Positions 1 to 5,193 of a stretch of 7,566 nt of DNA are shown in pieces. The position numbers and the translations under genes are program-made. This stretch comes from Candidatus Dormiibacterota bacterium (GTDB lineage Bacteria > Chloroflexota > Dormibacteria > Dormibacterales > Dormibacteraceae), in NCBI GenBank assembly GCA_003151665.1, contig PLYD01000108.1, positions 6,952 through 14,517 on the forward strand. The letters run 5' to 3'. The first letter of the stretch is position 1. Every line of letters begins with the position of its first letter. Below the pieces are notes generated by a model. That model searched no databases. It saw only the letters and a program-made list of their open reading frames with translations, and was not told the DNA's origin.

Positions 1-1922
1 CGCCTCGCGCGGTCCCCCGCCACCAGCAGACCATCGGCTGCCCGCTCGGTGGTCGCGTGGTCGCTCGGGTCGAGGTCGCGAGCGGCCAATGCCGCCAGCT
101 CGAGATGATCGGCCGCCCACGACGGATGGCCGGTGTCCAGCAGGCGTTGCGCCACCAGCTCGTGGAGCCTCAAACGCTCGCGTTTCGGCAGGCTCGCGTA
201 TGCGACCTCGCGGAGGGTGGCGTGCCGCATTCGCCATTGGGCTTCAACCCGGCCCTCGTCGCGCACGATGATTTCCGAGTCCTCGAGCATTTGCAGCTCT
301 TCGAGCTTGGGGGCGCCATCGACCAGGGCCAGCTCCGCCATGTCGAACGAGTAGACAAAGACCGAGGCTCGCCGCGCAAGCTCTCGCAACCGCGACGGCA
401 AAGCATCCAGCCTGGCCGCGACCACAGCCTGGACCGTCGGCGGCAGGTTCGCCGCTCCCGGCGCCGGCATCGCGCCCGCCTCGTTCATGAGCATGCCGGT
501 CGTCTCGATGATGAAATAGGGGTTGCCGCCGGCACGCGCCGCGATGGCGGCCGACTCCTGGTCGTTGATCGTGTCACCACCCGCCGCACGGACGAGCTCA
601 ATCGACTCGTCGCTGGACAGCGGGTCGAGGTTCACTAGCACGGCGTTTCCACTGCTCGTGCCCCAGGAGGGCCGCGTCTCAAGGAGCTCTGGTCGCGCGA
701 GTGCCACCACCAGGGCGCGACGCGATCCGCGAGGGCTTTTGGCGCCGAGACGCTCGATCAAGTCGAGCATCATCGGACGAAGGGTGTGCAGGTCCTCGAA
801 CACGAGCACCACCGTGCCCTTTTGGGCGAGACCGTCGACCAGCGCGATGAAACCTGTCGTGACGTCGTGCACGAAGGCGGATTCCTCCCGCTGCCCTGCA
901 ACTCCGAACAGGAGGCCCAGCCGTTCGGCGGTCACATCGACCTCGGCCGGCTCGACCGTTCGCTCGGCCAGGTCGTGCAGGCGCTGCACCGTCTTCTCGT
1001 GCGGTTCGCCGTCTCGGATCCCGGCAAGCTCGCCAACGATTGCGGCCGCAGGGCCGAACGTGGCGGTATCCGTGTACGAGCGTGAGCGGCCATGCACAAC
1101 GACCACGCTCGACTCGACGCTTGCGACCAGCTCGGCTGCCAATCGGCTCTTGCCGATGCCGGCCTCACCGAGGATGGTGACGAGCACCGGGCGCCCCGTC
1201 GTGGTGGCCAGGCTCAGGCTCTCGCGAAGGATCGCCTGTTCGCTGACTCGGCCAACGAATGCGATGGTCCGGCGGGCCGAACGCGCTGTCAACGCCTCCA
1301 CCGGAAAAGACGCCAACACCGCGTCGAAACCCTTCGCTCGCACCATTCGCCGGTGGCCGAACGAAACGGCTTCCGAGGTGAGCGCACGCGTGGTCTGGCC
1401 GGCCAGGATCTGACCGGGTCGGGCCGCCGACTGGAGGCGCGCGGCCATGTTCACGACAGGGCCAGTCACCAGCAGCTGGCCTGCGGGGCCGACCCCCGTA
1501 GCGGCCTCGCCCGATTCGATGCCAATCCTCACCTCGAGCGGGGCCGTCAGGCCTTCGGCACGGCCGAGGCGCCGTACGCGCTCGCGGATGGCCATGGCCG
1601 CCCGCACCGCCCTTATCGCGTCGTCCTCGTGGACGTGTGGCAGGCCGAACACCGCCATCACTGCGTCACCGATGAACTTTTCGGGGCGCCCCCGCAGAGC
1701 CTGAAGCTCCTCGGTTGCGGCCTCGAAGAAGCGCCCCATGACCTCGCGGGCGCGTTCTGGATCCAGGGATTGGGCCAGCCCGGTCGAGTCGACCAGGTCG
1801 GCGAACAGGACCGTGACCATCTTGCGTTCCTGGGTGCCGATGAGGGTGCCGACCACGGCGCCGCAGTTGGAGCAAAACCTGGCGCCTGGCTGGAGGGGCT
1901 GGCCGCAAACCGCGCACGCCAT
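1..1922 (-). CDS. Zinc-ribbon class III adenylate/guanylate cyclase fused to an AAA-type ATPase (C-terminus cut by the window edge)
   Basis: I translated the minus strand by hand; it stays open from the ATG at 1922 to the left edge (640 codons). Residues 1-21 form a zinc ribbon (C3xxC6 ... C17xxC20). Residues about 33-175 are a class III nucleotide cyclase domain: metal-binding Asp42 in FADLVDST and Asp86 in EKFIGDAVMAVFG, Lys82 in the purine-contact position, and Asn158/Arg162 in VNMAARLQ. The core catalytic residues are therefore present. A P-loop NTPase follows, with Walker A GEAGIGKS (252-259) and Walker B VVLVFED (371-377). The usual HWADP after Walker B reads HTLRP here. The visible part ends near AGDRAR, where TPR-like repeats usually start in this family; full proteins are often about 1000 residues, so roughly the last third is missing. 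Expected role: cytosolic synthesis of a cyclic nucleotide, possibly gated by the ATPase/TPR part. ATP versus GTP specificity cannot be decided. The start is set by the zinc ribbon and a weak AGGTG at 1927-1931. It lies 49 bp after the cNMP-binding gene, probably in one operon. Confidence 0.93.
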   Translation of the reverse strand, partial: MACAVCGQPLQPGARFCSNCGAVVGTLIGTQERKMVTVLFADLVDSTGLAQSLDPERAREVMGRFFEAATEELQALRGRPEKFIGDAVMAVFGLPHVHEDDAIRAVRAAMAIRERVRRLGRAEGLTAPLEVRIGIESGEAATGVGPAGQLLVTGPVVNMAARLQSAARPGQILAGQTTRALTSEAVSFGHRRMVRAKGFDAVLASFPVEALTARSARRTIAFVGRVSEQAILRESLSLATTTGRPVLVTILGEAGIGKSRLAAELVASVESSVVVVHGRSRSYTDTATFGPAAAIVGELAGIRDGEPHEKTVQRLHDLAERTVEPAEVDVTAERLGLLFGVAGQREESAFVHDVTTGFIALVDGLAQKGTVVLVFEDLHTLRPMMLDLIERLGAKSPRGSRRALVVALARPELLETRPSWGTSSGNAVLVNLDPLSSDESIELVRAAGGDTINDQESAAIAARAGGNPYFIIETTGMLMNEAGAMPAPGAANLPPTVQAVVAARLDALPSRLRELARRASVFVYSFDMAELALVDGAPKLEELQMLEDSEIIVRDEGRVEAQWRMRHATLREVAYASLPKRERLRLHELVAQRLLDTGHPSWAADHLELAALAARDLDPSDHATTERAADGLLVAGDRAR

Positions 1923-1971
1923 CGGCGCACCTGCCGCATGCGTGCCAGCTGACTTCTTTTTCGCCGCTACC

Positions 1972-2397
1972 TCAACCGACTCGGCCGCGATCCAGCGAGT
2001 CGCGACGCAGGCGATCCGCTGCCGCGCCGAGGACCGTTGAGAGCAATGAGTCGCTGGTCTTGATGGCGTCGCGGAACTGCAAATGGCTCATGACCATCGC
2101 ACGAGAAGCGGTGGTTGTGACGACGGTCGCAGTGGCCGGCCCGCGGTCCAGCATCCCGATCTCGCCGAAGAAATCGCCGGCGTGCAGCGACGGCCGGGCT
2201 TTGCCGTCCACCTCGACGGCCGCCTCGCCTTCGAGCAACACGTAGAAGCAATCCGACGCGTCGCCCTGCTTGATCAAGGTGTGGTTCGCCCTCAGGTCCA
2301 CCTCATCGGTGCGGCTGGCAAGGAAATCCAGCTCCTTACGAGTGCATCGAGAAAACAGAGGCACGCGGGCCATCGCGTCCACTTTCGGGTCGCTCAT
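1972..2397 (-). CDS. Stand-alone cyclic nucleotide-binding domain protein (CRP/PKA-R type fold, no DNA-binding domain)
   Basis: This 141-residue protein is essentially one cyclic nucleotide-binding domain. It opens with the family-typical DPKVDAMARVPLFSRC, has the beta-barrel LIKQGDASDCFYVLLEGEA (41-59), the phosphate-binding cassette DFFGEIGMLDRGPATATV (75-92), and a C-terminal helix ending RLRRDSLDRGRVG. No helix-turn-helix follows, so it is not a transcription factor of the CRP/FNR type. It more likely works as a small sensor or partner protein. In the cassette Gly78 and Glu79 (ribose contact in CRP) are kept, but the arginine that normally contacts the cyclic phosphate (GPRTATV in relatives, Arg82 in CRP) is Ala88, codon GCC at 2134-2136. 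Binding of cAMP or cGMP is therefore uncertain. An upstream in-frame ATG at 2439 would add 14 residues, but 2397 fits family N-termini and the promoter geometry. It is probably the first gene of an operon with the cyclase-ATPase downstream. Confidence 0.9.
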   Translation of the reverse strand: MSDPKVDAMARVPLFSRCTRKELDFLASRTDEVDLRANHTLIKQGDASDCFYVLLEGEAAVEVDGKARPSLHAGDFFGEIGMLDRGPATATVVTTTASRAMVMSHLQFRDAIKTSDSLLSTVLGAAADRLRRDSLDRGRVG

Positions 2398-2404
2398 GCA
2401 TGGC

Positions 2405-2433
2405 AGGATACCCCCGGCGCGGCGGCCAGTAAA
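2405..2433 (-). promoter_or_regulatory. Candidate promoter giving a leaderless transcript for the cNMP-binding gene
   Basis: On the minus strand TTTACT (2433-2428) is separated by 17 bp from TATCCT (2410-2405). Seven bases lie between the -10 box and the A of the ATG at 2397, so the expected transcription start falls on or next to the start codon. No Shine-Dalgarno sequence precedes that ATG, which agrees with leaderless translation. The boxes each match 4 of 6 consensus bases, so this is an inference from pattern and spacing. Confidence 0.45.
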
Positions 2434-2490
2434 CGGCAAGATTGAGGGGGACGTGGAGCTCCGAGCTTGGGGGTACTCGCACTAGTCAGA

Positions 2491-2522
2491 AGGAGGGTTT
2501 TACGATCATGGGCGCCTCATGA
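2491..2522 (+). promoter_or_regulatory. Strong Shine-Dalgarno and four-codon leader ORF (MGAS-stop) overlapping the cyclase start
   Basis: AGGAGG at 2491-2496 is the strongest ribosome-binding site in the window, but it lies 22 bases before the cyclase ATG at 2519. Eleven bases after it is another ATG (2508) that opens ATG GGC GCC TCA TGA. The stop of this mini-ORF shares ATGA (2519-2522) with the cyclase start. No ATG, GTG or TTG lies in the cyclase frame between the TAG at 2483 and 2519. The arrangement fits termination-reinitiation coupling, though a loosely spaced single start or a sequencing indel is also possible. Confidence 0.5.
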
Positions 2523-3439
2523 CGCAGCTCAGCCAGAAATCCCGCGACAGCCTGCCGGGCAGCGCCTTCGCTTATGTCGACTCGCGCGGCCGTCGGCGGC
2601 TGCCGATCAACGACGAGGCGCATGTCCGCAACGCTCTGGCGCGTTTCAACCAGACGACGTTTGAGGACGAGGCGGCGCGAGACCGCTCCCGGACGCGGCT
2701 GCTCAAGGCGGCCAAGAAGTACGGGATCGTGCCGGTCGGTTTCATAACGGGGCAGCTGCGTTCGATGAGCAGCGAGATCGGCGCACGCACCAGCGAGGTG
2801 CGGACGCTCCCGACTGGCTCCGTCACATTCCTCCTGGCCGACATTGCAGACTCGACCGGGCTGGTCGCGAGCCTGGGCGACAGCTACGGCGCTCTGCTGG
2901 CCGGCGTCAGGCGAGTGCTGCGCGACGCCATTCGAGCGTCGAACGGACGCGAGGTCGATGCCCGCGCGGACGAGATGTTTGCCGTGTTCGAGCGTCCGCG
3001 CCCAGCCATCGACGCCGCGCTTGCCATCCAGCGCAAGATGCGGTCGAGCAGCTGGCCCGGCAGCGCTGTGGTGCTGGTGAGGGTCGGTCTCCACACCGGG
3101 CAGCCCACATTGACCGACACCGGATACGTGGGCCTCGCGGTCAGCACCGCGGCTCGTATCTGCTTCGCCGCCCACGGCGGCCAGATAGTGGTCTCGAGTG
3201 CCGTAAAGGAGGCGAGCGCGAACCTGGAAGGGCTGGAGGCCGGCTTCCGAGACCTGGGCCTGCACCAGCTCCACGGCCTGCCAGAACCTGTGGCATTGCT
3301 TCAGCTCGAGGTGGCCGACCTGCCGATGGAATTTCCGCCGCCGCGGATCGGGATCAGCGGTTCGGCAAAGCCTGGAGCGCGGCGACGGCCTGGTCGAGCC
3401 GCGAACGAGGCAGCCGGCCGCCCGCGACGGCAGCCTTGA
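2519..3439 (+). CDS. Class III adenylate/guanylate cyclase-like protein with DUF6582-like N-terminal domain
   Basis: The 306-residue protein has two parts. Residues about 5-75 (DSLPGSAFAYVDSRGRRRLP, then NDEAHVRNALARFNQ, and an Arg/Lys-rich helix) resemble the domain I recall as DUF6582; its function is unknown to me. Residues about 98-265 are a class III cyclase homology domain: SVTFLLADIADSTGL with Asp108, then EVDARADEMFAVF with Asp151 (usually GD, here AD), then VGLHTGQP and GYVGLAVSTAARI with Arg213. Both metal-binding aspartates and the arginine remain. The position of the transition-state Asn (His in the nearest GLDVHRAARI-type subfamily) is Ser209, and the Asp of that motif is Ala207, so activity is not assured. 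The last 28 residues (from about 279) are Arg/Pro/Ala-rich and are encoded entirely antisense to the GH3 gene. The start at 2519 fits the family N-terminus. It diverges from the cNMP-binding gene and is probably cytosolic. Confidence 0.88.
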   Translation: MTQLSQKSRDSLPGSAFAYVDSRGRRRLPINDEAHVRNALARFNQTTFEDEAARDRSRTRLLKAAKKYGIVPVGFITGQLRSMSSEIGARTSEVRTLPTGSVTFLLADIADSTGLVASLGDSYGALLAGVRRVLRDAIRASNGREVDARADEMFAVFERPRPAIDAALAIQRKMRSSSWPGSAVVLVRVGLHTGQPTLTDTGYVGLAVSTAARICFAAHGGQIVVSSAVKEASANLEGLEAGFRDLGLHQLHGLPEPVALLQLEVADLPMEFPPPRIGISGSAKPGARRRPGRAANEAAGRPRRQP

Positions 3440-4460
3440 TCGCGTCGTAGGTCGCGTTGGCGACTGAGAGGTCGTGGGCGATCATCACCATATCGCCACC
3501 GTTGACGAGGAATTCGGCGGCAGCCTCTGGCGCCGGAGTGCTGTCGGTTATCGCCCCCATCTCCATGTCGTCGGAGATGATCGCGCCTTTGAACCCCAGG
3601 TCGGACCTGAGCATCCGGATGGTGACCGGCGAGAGGTCCGCTGAATGGACGGTGTCGATCACGGGGTAATAGAGGTGGCCAAGGAGGACGAAGTCGGTCC
3701 CATGCGCGATCGCCGCCTTGAATGGTGGCCACTCGCGTGCTTGCAGCGTAGCCAGGCTTTCGTTAATGCGAGGCAACTGCGTTTCCGAGCTGACGCTGGT
3801 GTCGCCATGGCCTGGGAAATGCTTGGCCGCCGACAGCATGTTCGCAGCGTGGATGCCATCCACCACGGCGCCGACCGCAGTTGCAACCGGGCCAGGACTC
3901 GTGCCGTAGCAACGCCCCCACATGATCGAGGACGGGCCGCTGCAGACATCCGACACCGGGCCAAGGTCGAGGTCGAAGCCGAGCGACTTGATCGCGCTCG
4001 CCATTTGTATCGTTCCCGACTTTCCGACCGGCATCGGATCACACGGCACGGTGGTGATCGCCAGGCACACCTGGCCGCCCTCCTGGTCGGTCGCCGCGAT
4101 GAGGCGATGGCGATCTGCCGCGCGAACCGTCGCGATCAGCGATTTCATCGAGGCGGCCGTGGTCGCGTTGTGGTTCAGGTTCACGACCAGCAGCCCACCG
4201 AACTGTCGCTGCTTCCAATCGGCGAGCACCGCATTGGTGAGGCTGCCTCGAAAGCCCACCATGATCACCGCGCCGATCTCCTCGTTTAACGTGAGCCCGC
4301 CGGGTCCGAGCTGCTGTGTCGGGCTCGGCGATGGCGATGGCGACGATACCGTCGATGGCGTGGGGGTGGCGCTCGAGACTGCACCCGTCCCGCCGCACGA
4401 GATGAGCAGCGCAGCGAGCAATGCCGGTATCAGCCGCTTGATCGCGGCGCCGATGTGCAC
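3354..4460 (-). CDS. Secreted lipoprotein glycoside hydrolase family 3 protein (NagZ-like beta-N-acetylhexosaminidase fold)
   Basis: This 368-residue protein starts with GTG at 4460, the only start codon in frame after an upstream TAG. Residues 1-22 are a lipoprotein signal (K8R9, hydrophobic core, lipobox LISC with Cys22), followed by a Ser/Pro/Thr-rich linker (about 29-48) and a GH3 domain. Visible motifs are ATDQEGGQV (123-131), LGFDLDLGPVSDV (160-172), GRCYG (182-186), AAKHFPGHGDT (211-221) and GFKGAIISDDMEMGA (289-303), with Asp297 as the expected nucleophile. NagZ enzymes carry an Asp-Ser-His acid/base loop after PGHG; here the matching residues are Ser224-Ser225-Glu226, so substrate or mechanism may differ. 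Cysteines 132/140 and 173/184 bracket two loops and could form disulfides, which suits an exported protein. The expected role is trimming N-acetylhexosamine from cell-wall or other glycans at the outer membrane face. Its end overlaps the convergent cyclase gene by 86 bp. Confidence 0.9.
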   Translation of the reverse strand: MHIGAAIKRLIPALLAALLISCGGTGAVSSATPTPSTVSSPSPSPSPTQQLGPGGLTLNEEIGAVIMVGFRGSLTNAVLADWKQRQFGGLLVVNLNHNATTAASMKSLIATVRAADRHRLIAATDQEGGQVCLAITTVPCDPMPVGKSGTIQMASAIKSLGFDLDLGPVSDVCSGPSSIMWGRCYGTSPGPVATAVGAVVDGIHAANMLSAAKHFPGHGDTSVSSETQLPRINESLATLQAREWPPFKAAIAHGTDFVLLGHLYYPVIDTVHSADLSPVTIRMLRSDLGFKGAIISDDMEMGAITDSTPAPEAAAEFLVNGGDMVMIAHDLSVANATYDAIKAAVAGGRLPRSRLDQAVAALQALPNR

Positions 4461-4563
4461 ACCGAGATAACGCTCGCGCCGGCGAGAAAGCTACAAGCGC
4501 GAATCCGGCGGCCAGCCCGGAATGTCTACGAGGGGGCCGCGGGCAGCCTGCTTTATTGCGCGT

Positions 4564-4725
4564 TCATCCCTTCACGTAAGAGAGCTTCTCGGCCACCTTG
4601 CCGTGGCGCATCCGGAAGAGGTCGACGCCTCGTAGGTAATGATCGACCAGCGGGACTGCATCGGTTGCGAACGCCTCATGCGATTCGCGCACGGGCATAC
4701 TTGGCCCGCGGATGCTGTCATCGGC
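4564..4725 (-). pseudogene. C-terminal remnant of an NTF2/SnoaL-like family protein
   Basis: The minus strand is open from after a TGA (4728-4726) to a TGA at 4566-4564. It encodes a product ending HYLRGVDLFRMRHGKVAEKLSYVKG. This closely resembles the C-terminus of SnoaL/NTF2-like proteins (typically GHVRGVD..R.RDGKVAEKLSYVKG), which are usually about 110-140 residues. Only some 53 codons remain, and the N-terminal sheet and helices are not found upstream in any frame I read before the tRNA-Gly gene. An in-frame ATG at 4698 would give a 44-residue peptide, so a short expressed ORF is possible, but truncation or decay is more likely. Identification rests on motif memory; the function of the parent protein is unknown. 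Confidence 0.55.
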
Positions 4726-4814
4726 TCACCGGCACTTGATCCGCGGCCGCGGCCAGACCGCCACGGCCCTCGCTGGACCCGGCTTCTCGGATTGCGCGAG
4801 TTCAATCGGCAGGT
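4726..4814. other. Intergenic stretch without a recognisable gene
   Basis: Together with 4461-4563 this makes up the gene-free part of the gap between the GH3 gene and the tRNA cluster. I saw no promoter that I would defend. The one structural item is CCGCGGCCGCGG at 4741-4752, a perfect 12-bp palindrome, whose role is unknown and which may be chance in such GC-rich DNA. Confidence 0.4.
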
Positions 4815-4888
4815 TGGAGCGGGCGATGGGAATCGAACCCACGTAAACAGCTTGGAAGGCTGCCGCACTACCATTGTGCTACGCCCGC
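4815..4888 (-). tRNA. tRNA-Gly (anticodon TCC)
   Basis: The minus strand folds as a full cloverleaf. The 7-bp acceptor is GCGGGCG/CGCCCGC, the D arm is GCAC...GTGC, and the anticodon stem GCAGC/GCTGT carries loop CTTCCAA (anticodon TCC, complement of 4854-4856). The T arm is GTGGG-TTCGATT-CCCAT and the discriminator is T. The terminal CCA is encoded (4817-4815). Confidence 0.96.
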
Positions 4889-4962
4889 TTTGGCGCTTTG
4901 CCGGCGGCCCGAAAGGGTCTGTAGGCCGGGTCAGCAATTAGAGTACCTAGACTTCCCAGCAC

Positions 4963-5039
4963 GGCCCGGTCGTCTAGTGGACTAGGACGCAGCCCTTTCA
5001 AGGCTGATATCGCGGGTTCGAATCCCGCCCGGGCTACCA
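4963..5039 (+). tRNA. tRNA-Glu (anticodon TTC)
   Basis: The sequence has the bacterial tRNA-Glu signature. The acceptor is GGCCCGG/CCGGGCT (first pair G-T), and the D arm contains GTCTAGTGGACTAGGAC. The anticodon stem CAGCC/GGCTG carries loop CTTTCAA with TTC at 4997-4999. The T arm is GCGGG-TTCGAAT-CCCGC, the discriminator is A, and CCA is encoded at 5037-5039. TAGAGT (4939) and TAGACT (4948) are possible -10 boxes, but neither has a clear -35. Confidence 0.96.
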
Positions 5040-5078
5040 GATCCCCAATTCGAGCTCGACTCCGCCTGCGTGAATTAG

Positions 5079-5151
5079 TGGGCGGCGAGGGTTTCGAACC
5101 CCCGACCTCCAGCATGTCAAGCTGGCGCTCTTCCAACTGAGCTAGCCGCCC
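5079..5151 (-). tRNA. tRNA-Val (anticodon GAC)
   Basis: The minus strand forms acceptor GGGCGGC/GCCGCCC, D arm GCTCAGTTGGAAGAGC, anticodon stem CCAGC/GCTGG with loop TTGACAT (GAC, complement of 5116-5118), T arm GGGGG-TTCGAAA-CCCTC and discriminator A. The following bases read CTA, so CCA is not encoded here, unlike in the other two tRNA genes. It faces tRNA-Glu tail to tail across 39 bp. Confidence 0.96.
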
Positions 5152-5180
5152 ATGGCCGGAATGGGCACCGAGTGGACGCT

Positions 5181-5187
5181 TATTCTA
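5181..5187. promoter_or_regulatory. Overlapping -10 boxes on both strands between tRNA-Val and the dehydrogenase gene
   Basis: On the plus strand TATTCT (5181-5186) ends seven bases before the ATG at 5194, the same spacing as at the cNMP-binding gene, which would make the dehydrogenase mRNA leaderless. On the minus strand the same bases read TAGAAT (5187-5182), a 5-of-6 match to TATAAT lying about 30 bases before the 5' end of tRNA-Val. Neither direction has a convincing -35, so this is a candidate only. Confidence 0.35.
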
Positions 5188-5193
5188 GTTCCG

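Noticed and set aside
57..1952. Three long plus-strand reading frames (57-638, 523-1413, 1092-1952)
   Set aside because: They are antisense to the cyclase-ATPase gene, whose domains are unmistakable; the plus-strand products are Arg/Ser/Gly-rich with no recognisable motif, as expected in GC-rich DNA.
2486..3274. 262-codon minus-strand reading frame
   Set aside because: It is the reverse complement of the second cyclase and shows no domain; the plus-strand product has clear catalytic motifs.
3645..4289. 214-codon plus-strand reading frame
   Set aside because: Antisense to the GH3 gene, which has a lipoprotein signal and GH3 motifs throughout.
5040..5078. CGAGCTCG palindrome and AATTC/GAATT inverted repeat between the convergent tRNAs as a bidirectional terminator
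   Set aside because: The arms are too short, the loop is long and there is no T run on either side.
4572..5136. Reading frames of 85-121 codons across the tRNA genes
   Set aside because: They translate through tRNA sequences (products such as WVRFPSPAP are common tRNA artefacts) and are not proteins.
5152..5193. Upstream ATG extension of the dehydrogenase
   Set aside because: It starts directly at the edge of the tRNA-Val gene, has no Shine-Dalgarno and adds residues not typical of the family; the -10 box at 5181 points to 5194.
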